From Lottia gigantea (taxonomy: Eukaryota; Mollusca; Gastropoda; Lottiidae), in NCBI RefSeq assembly GCF_000327385.1, contig NW_008706746.1:4204243-4268242 (forward strand): a DNA stretch of 64,000 bases, written 5' to 3'. Made by a program: the position numbers and the translations under genes. Position 1 is the stretch's first letter; every line of letters begins with the position of its first letter. Below, piece by piece: positions 59,801 to 64,000 of the stretch. Under the pieces are notes generated by a model that was given only the letters and a program-made list of their open reading frames with translations, made no database searches and had not been told where the DNA came from.

Positions 59801-61278
59801 ACATTCATCGACGAAAGACCAATCAGCGATCGAAGCCAGACCACATGACACTCAAAATGGCGACGTCCAGTGAATCTACCAACACAAAATTTTGGACTGT
59901 GGAAAAGGAGCAGATTTTAGAATATATGTGGTCGCTATCTGCCTGTTTGTTTATGATTTCTTCGCCCGATTATTCAGACAGGAACAAAAAGTACGCTGCT
60001 ATGCAAGAAATAGCACAATCCCTGGAAACAACCGGTAAATTTACAAGGTTGCCGAACACACCCTGCTCTTTACGACGTTGAATCCATATGGGCGTGTTTC
60101 TGTGACGACGGTGCCAACATGGCGGACAAAGAGAAATGTCAAAGCAAAGCGAGCGTCAAATTTTACCAAATTTTCAGTGAATTTGCATTCTCTTGTGGAC
60201 TATAGTACATTGGTACGACAGGACATCTCGGCAATATCTGTAATAGCAGCATTTTATTTAGACCTACGATTCCAAAGCAGAGAATGTCAAACAAAATGTC
60301 CAGGCAAAACTTTGTAGCCTACTGTGTGAGTCCGTCGTCAGTGGGGACAGTAAAAAGAATCTCTTAGACCATCTCTTCCAATTTTACCAATTATTTTATA
60401 ATAGATGTTCCATCCTAGACCTGTCCATTTGAGACTGAGAGACTCAAATATCCTACTTTCGGCAAAGCTAGGACAGTAGGAGATGTTTACTCGAGTGTCT
60501 GAGACAGGCATACTGTTTTTACTTGCACTTGACACACCCACTTAGGGTAGGCCCACTTTTAAATCCATGTGAGATTTGAACGACCAAAGTTGCGACTGTA
60601 TTTATTTCGTGAAATCCATCGTAAGTTTTACGAACGACTTGCGATCGGTTGCAAACTCTTTTGTGAAACCGGCCCCTAATGCTCCCATTTCGCCGCCTAC
60701 GTTGGCGTCTTTTTAAAATTAATAAAATAGCTAACGCAATTTTACATTTTCTTCTGGACGTCGCCATTTTGAGGTCATGTGATTTTCCGTGGCACTGGCT
60801 TATTGTTCGAGCTAAATGTTCATCGTCTGCGGAATTATGTTTGTCGTCTGCGGATAACGGATAACAAATATATTTGTTCGATGTTTTTGTTCGTCGACAG
60901 AAATGTTCCTCGTCTGCGTTGGACTTAACAAAAACCATTTCAATTTATTGGTACGGGTACATATACAGTTTTTCTTGGAACCATAGTCGTTTGATGGAAT
61001 TGTAGTAAGAAATTATTTTATGTGTTCCTGACACATATAAATTTGCTAAGAATCTCTGTGAAATCTTGCTTTACTAAGTAAATGTATTTTTCATAATTTG
61101 TATAAACCCAGATGTATGTACAAGTGAGGATTTAAAGGAACCTCTACCTGTAGCAGAAGATGAGGAAGAAGTTTTATCAAAAGAAGAAGAACTAGATAAA
61201 GAATTACAAAAGGATGATGAACAGAACTATGATCAAAATGATGTAGATTTATTAGAAAAAGATAGAGAAGAGTTATAA
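56858..61278 (+). CDS. CNPY2: Canopy-family saposin-like ER protein (CNPY2-like), 5 exons
   Basis: Canopy proteins are ER-lumen saposin-like factors linked to folding or trafficking of receptors and to FGF signalling (family knowledge). Exons: 56858-56942, 57569-57684, 58003-58197, 59116-59215 and 61112-61278, summing to 663 nt, 220 residues. Residues 1-19 are a signal peptide (DLSGLLIVFTNLLLLVES). The first Cys pair is split by intron 1 (YC, then AVCRTLVDEVKW). VDPKKTIEVGSFRVD is the family signature. Further Cys lie in SICDKM, RYCDTI, AICTEI and DVCTSED, giving the usual six. The last 45 residues are very acidic and end in REEL, a KDEL-like retrieval signal (human CNPY2 ends HDEL). The acidic tail is longer than in human CNPY2 (about 182 residues). 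Choice between CNPY1 and CNPY2 orthology is not certain. Confidence 0.92.
58211..58784. mobile_element. 'TATACGCCCAC' element in CNPY intron 3
   Basis: TATACGCCCAC at 58211 is matched inverted by GTGGGCGTAT at 58773-58782. Near the left end is a GTCCGTCCGTCC run as in the 7457 copy. The interior contains repeated short words (GATGAGATGCGATGAAGAACGATG). It starts only 13 bp after the exon 3 donor of CNPY. Confidence 0.7.
59594..60922 (+). mobile_element. Harbinger-like DNA element carrying a MADF/Myb-type fragment
   Basis: Perfect 22-bp terminal inverted repeats (CCAACGCAGACGAGGAACAT and two more bases) lie at 59594-59615 and 60901-60922. Inverted similarity extends farther in: GACACTCAAAATGGCGACGT near 59846 is matched by GGACGTCGCCATTTTGAGGT near 60757. 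An open frame at 59845-60081 (+) encodes MATSSESTNTKFWTVEKEQI, then ACLFMISSPDYSDRNKKYAA, which looks like a MADF or Myb/SANT DNA-binding domain, as used by PIF/Harbinger elements. It is cut short at about 78 residues. No DDE transposase was found, so the element is non-autonomous. It is in CNPY intron 4. Confidence 0.75.
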
Positions 61279-62544
61279 TCACTAAATATATGTTTGAAGG
61301 AATATAGTCACCTAATTAACTTCAGCTACCATCATCATCTGTCAATTTGACTTGTTTTTGCATTTAATTGCACATATATTGGACTTTTATTCGAAAACAT
61401 CATATGAATTTCTAAACTTGACCTCTATTAAATTTTAAATGGAAGATAATATTCCTTCAAAGCCTTTATTTTTACAGTTTATTCTTGTTGTGTTTGATAG
61501 TGGAATGTTTTGTTTTCTATTTATGGGAGTCATTTAATCAAAGCACAAATTCATAACAAAAGTGACCGTGGTTTGGTTACCAGGTAGGCACAATTCGTTC
61601 TAGATTTCTTTAAAACTTTATGAAATTATTTATCTCCCAACGAACATAATACTAATCAAAAATCCCTATCAAATCAAAAATGTTGTATGACTAACTGTTA
61701 TAGTGATTTTCAGTGTTTTCAGTGTTTAAATCTGAAGCTGTTAGTGGGCGTATATTTAGTGCATGACTAGCTATTTTTGTCATTGTTTTGAAATCCTGAT
61801 TAAAGTGACTGTAAGAAATGTCTTACTTTAACAACGTAATTTTCTTGATCATAAATTACAAAAAATAAAAATCATAATAAGAAAGAATATATCCTTGTTT
61901 GAATCCTTTTTGGTTATGATGGTTTTTGGATTATCAAATTTTCAGCTGTATGACTAAATAACTATGACTGAACAAACTACATTGTATTAACTGTATAAAT
62001 AATTAAGGATGATCATCAGGATTATAACAATTTCAGGACGAGCTCCTTGTTGCCTCTATGTGACCTCAACTTTCAATTTATAAAAGATTTGTGTGGAGTT
62101 ACCATACATTTAGGCCTACTGAATATTGTTGTTATATTATTATTATTTGATTTGCCGATAATACTGTGTAAATGTAGTATTTGATAAAGACTAATTAGCT
62201 AAGGCTTTCTGATTACTGAAACTCATTTGTGGGTGTGTGCGTGGCGTAATTATTTAGTTTTATTCATTATTTTTAAGGGAATTCGAAGGGGAAACCTAAA
62301 CAGTGGAAAAATGAACTCCATGTACAAATGTGTTAGATGTACATGCCAAGACCAAACAGCCTTTTTTGATTTCCTTAATGTGTTTGTGGTATATGTTGTT
62401 TTCTTGAGACAATAGCTGTTCTTTTCGTCAATTGATAAATGTGTTTGTGTACAAATGTGACTTTCTTTGGGTTCATCAAAACAGAAATTTGTATATGTAA
62501 GCAGATTTTTCTTGGCAAAGATGCGTCCTCTCTTAACATAATAT
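61279..62544. other. 3' flank of CNPY and spacer
   Basis: Probable CNPY 3' UTR followed by spacer. A lone GTGGGCGTATATTTAG at about 61746 is an isolated end of the 'CGCCCAC' family. No gene seen. Confidence 0.5.
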
Positions 62545-62865
62545 GAAATTAATTTACCTTTAAGATGATTGTAAATTAGTGTTGGGCATCACTGTAAGTT
62601 TCGTCGTTTTGTTGTATATCTGTGACCTTTGAACTTTTGGCTGGGCGCGCAGTTTTAAATGGCCGATGCTAGAAAAACTACTTGGAACCGGAGACATGAC
62701 ATAAATGGTGTAGGGAAAAAATGATGGTATGGCTGAACTACAAAAAATATTCATCTTTGCAAATTTTGCAGATGCGAGGTATCTAAATAGGTTTAAAAAC
62801 TCATTTAACAGGGCTTATTAATTCTATCTCTACACCAGCTGACATCTGTCCAAATTGCTATCAGA
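62545..62865. repeat. Dispersed repeat, copy 2
   Basis: Same ordered words as 9226-9530: GTAAATTAGTGTTGGGCATC, GACATGACATAAATGGTGTAGG, TGATGGTATGGCTGAACTAC, GCGAGGTATCTAAATAGGTTTAAAA, CTACACCAG. This copy has extra sequence around 62640-62690 (GGCTGGGCGCGCAG). Confidence 0.65.
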
Positions 62866-63560
62866 GGCTGGAAGAGACAGATGTTTCGGTCTAGTCGACC
62901 ACCAGAATTGTCGCAATCCGCGACTTTATCGCTGTAGCTAGGTGTCGTCTATGACGGATCCGATGAGGTAATTACATCACCAACGGACCCGACACTTCCT
63001 TTAGTTGTTGCTGTATATAGCATCACCAGCCAAACTGAGCCCACCTGTAGTTGTTAGTGTGTTTAGCGTCTCCAGCGAACCCGTCACCGAAGTCATCTAT
63101 TATTGTTAGTGTGTTTAGTGTGCCAGCTAACCCGAGCCTTCTGTTTGATTTTGTCGAGTGTGTTCGTGTCGATAAAACATCCGACCTTTCTTTCGTATCA
63201 CAGCCAAACAAATGATAATTCTGCAGTCACATAGTTGGCTCAAGACCTAGATGTCCCAACTGTCTCTCGACTAACATTTCTCTGAAAAGTATATAGGCTT
63301 ACACTAATTGAAAAAAAGACTCAAGTATAATTTTTTTTTTTATAAAATACATGGTAATGTTGGGATTTTGTTTTGATGTGTAGGCTTATGTTCATTTTCG
63401 ATGATGAACTTCTTTTCAAGGCTGTATCTTTTCCCCTATATTAATCCACGTCACCTTTATAAATCTAAAACAATAAATTGATGGTTTTTGTATTGATTAT
63501 TTTCCTTAAATTTAAAGCACTTTTTTGTGAAAAGAGAATTTGGGCTAGACCCGTACCTGT
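62866..63560. other. Spacer with short degenerate tandem repeat
   Basis: Between 63005 and 63140 a unit of about 55 bp with TTGTTAGTGTGTTTAGCGTC and CCAGCGAACCCG-like words occurs two to three times with changes. No protein was recognised. Confidence 0.45.
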
Positions 63561-63563
63561 TGT

Positions 63564-63857
63564 CATCTTCACAATGTCAAGCTATTAGCCTACGAACTTC
63601 GCACTAATGCCTTGACTGCATTAACCACTATTCTTGTATCACGGAATGCAATGATTTGATTTGATGGTACGCCATTCAGAAACCTCGACAGAAAGACTGC
63701 AAATATTATGGTTTTTTTTTCACATAATTTGTGTCGAGGCCTCTGGTTGGCTGTCTTCGCTAACGTACAATCCAATCAAATAGCTTCATTTACAAATAGA
63801 TATGATACAAGAAAGGTGACGATTACAGTCAAGGTATAGGTTGACATTGTGAAGATG
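63564..63857. mobile_element. Small inverted-repeat element (MITE-like)
   Basis: CATCTTCACAATGTCAA (63564-63580) is the exact inverse of 63841-63857. Farther in, TGCCTTGACTG and TTCTTGTATC are matched by ACAGTCAAGG and GATACAAGAA. The roughly 290 bp between is non-coding. The extended inverted ends fit a MITE or foldback element. Confidence 0.65.
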
Positions 63858-64000
63858 TCCCGCTGTTGTTAACCAGAATTAATGCCTTGAGGACACGAGA
63901 CTCCATCCTGTTTCATGCGGAGAATTAAAATTAAAATACCATACCATATAACCAAGTAATTTCGTACTTTTGTAGACCCTTCCTTTTAATCTAATCTCCT

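Overview
The window reads as nuclear DNA of an invertebrate animal, most likely a mollusc. It is AT-rich, its genes are split into many short exons with GT-AG introns, its proteins align with human orthologues exon by exon, and it is dense in small inverted-repeat DNA elements. The mollusc call is an inference from the style of the repeats and from my recall of protein families; no database search was made. I saw no bacterial, organellar, CRISPR, tRNA or rRNA features.

Layout, left to right. (1) Positions 1-969 (+) hold the 3' coding end of a WD40-type protein, perhaps of the NACHT-WD class. (2) Positions 3313-12261 (-) hold nine exons of a cell-surface protein with three CUB domains, one membrane helix and a charged cytoplasmic tail; its 5' end was not found. 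(3) Positions 12.3-19.3 kb carry no convincing gene but several decayed elements: a Penelope-like fragment, a LINE fragment, a SINE-like repeat and a 'CGCCCAC' element. (4) Positions 19324-49038 (+) hold a complete 50-exon gene for the proteasome adaptor and scaffold ECPAS/ECM29. The exon lengths sum to 5472 nt in one open frame, giving 1823 residues. (5) Positions 51365-55851 (-) hold a seven-exon METAP1D gene (mitochondrial methionine aminopeptidase), with an internally deleted Tc1-like transposon in one intron. (6) Positions 56858-61278 (+) hold a five-exon canopy (CNPY2-like) gene, head-to-head with METAP1D about 1 kb apart. (7) Positions 61.3-64 kb are intergenic, with dispersed repeats.

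The identified host genes share a loose protein-quality theme (proteasome scaffold, N-terminal methionine removal, ER-lumen canopy protein), but nothing shows they work as a unit.

The most unusual signal is in the ECPAS gene. At several exon borders the splice site itself, often with the adjoining exon edge, has been amplified into a tandem array. Intron 47 has 12 upstream copies of the real 3' splice site plus exon start, in units of about 74 bp. Intron 45 has about 17 units of about 26 bp, most with a branch-point-like motif, a T-rich tract and an AG. Intron 32 repeats the acceptor and start of exon 33. Exon 19's end is echoed in intron 19. Exon 45's donor is duplicated 15 bp downstream, which predicts an in-frame five-residue isoform.
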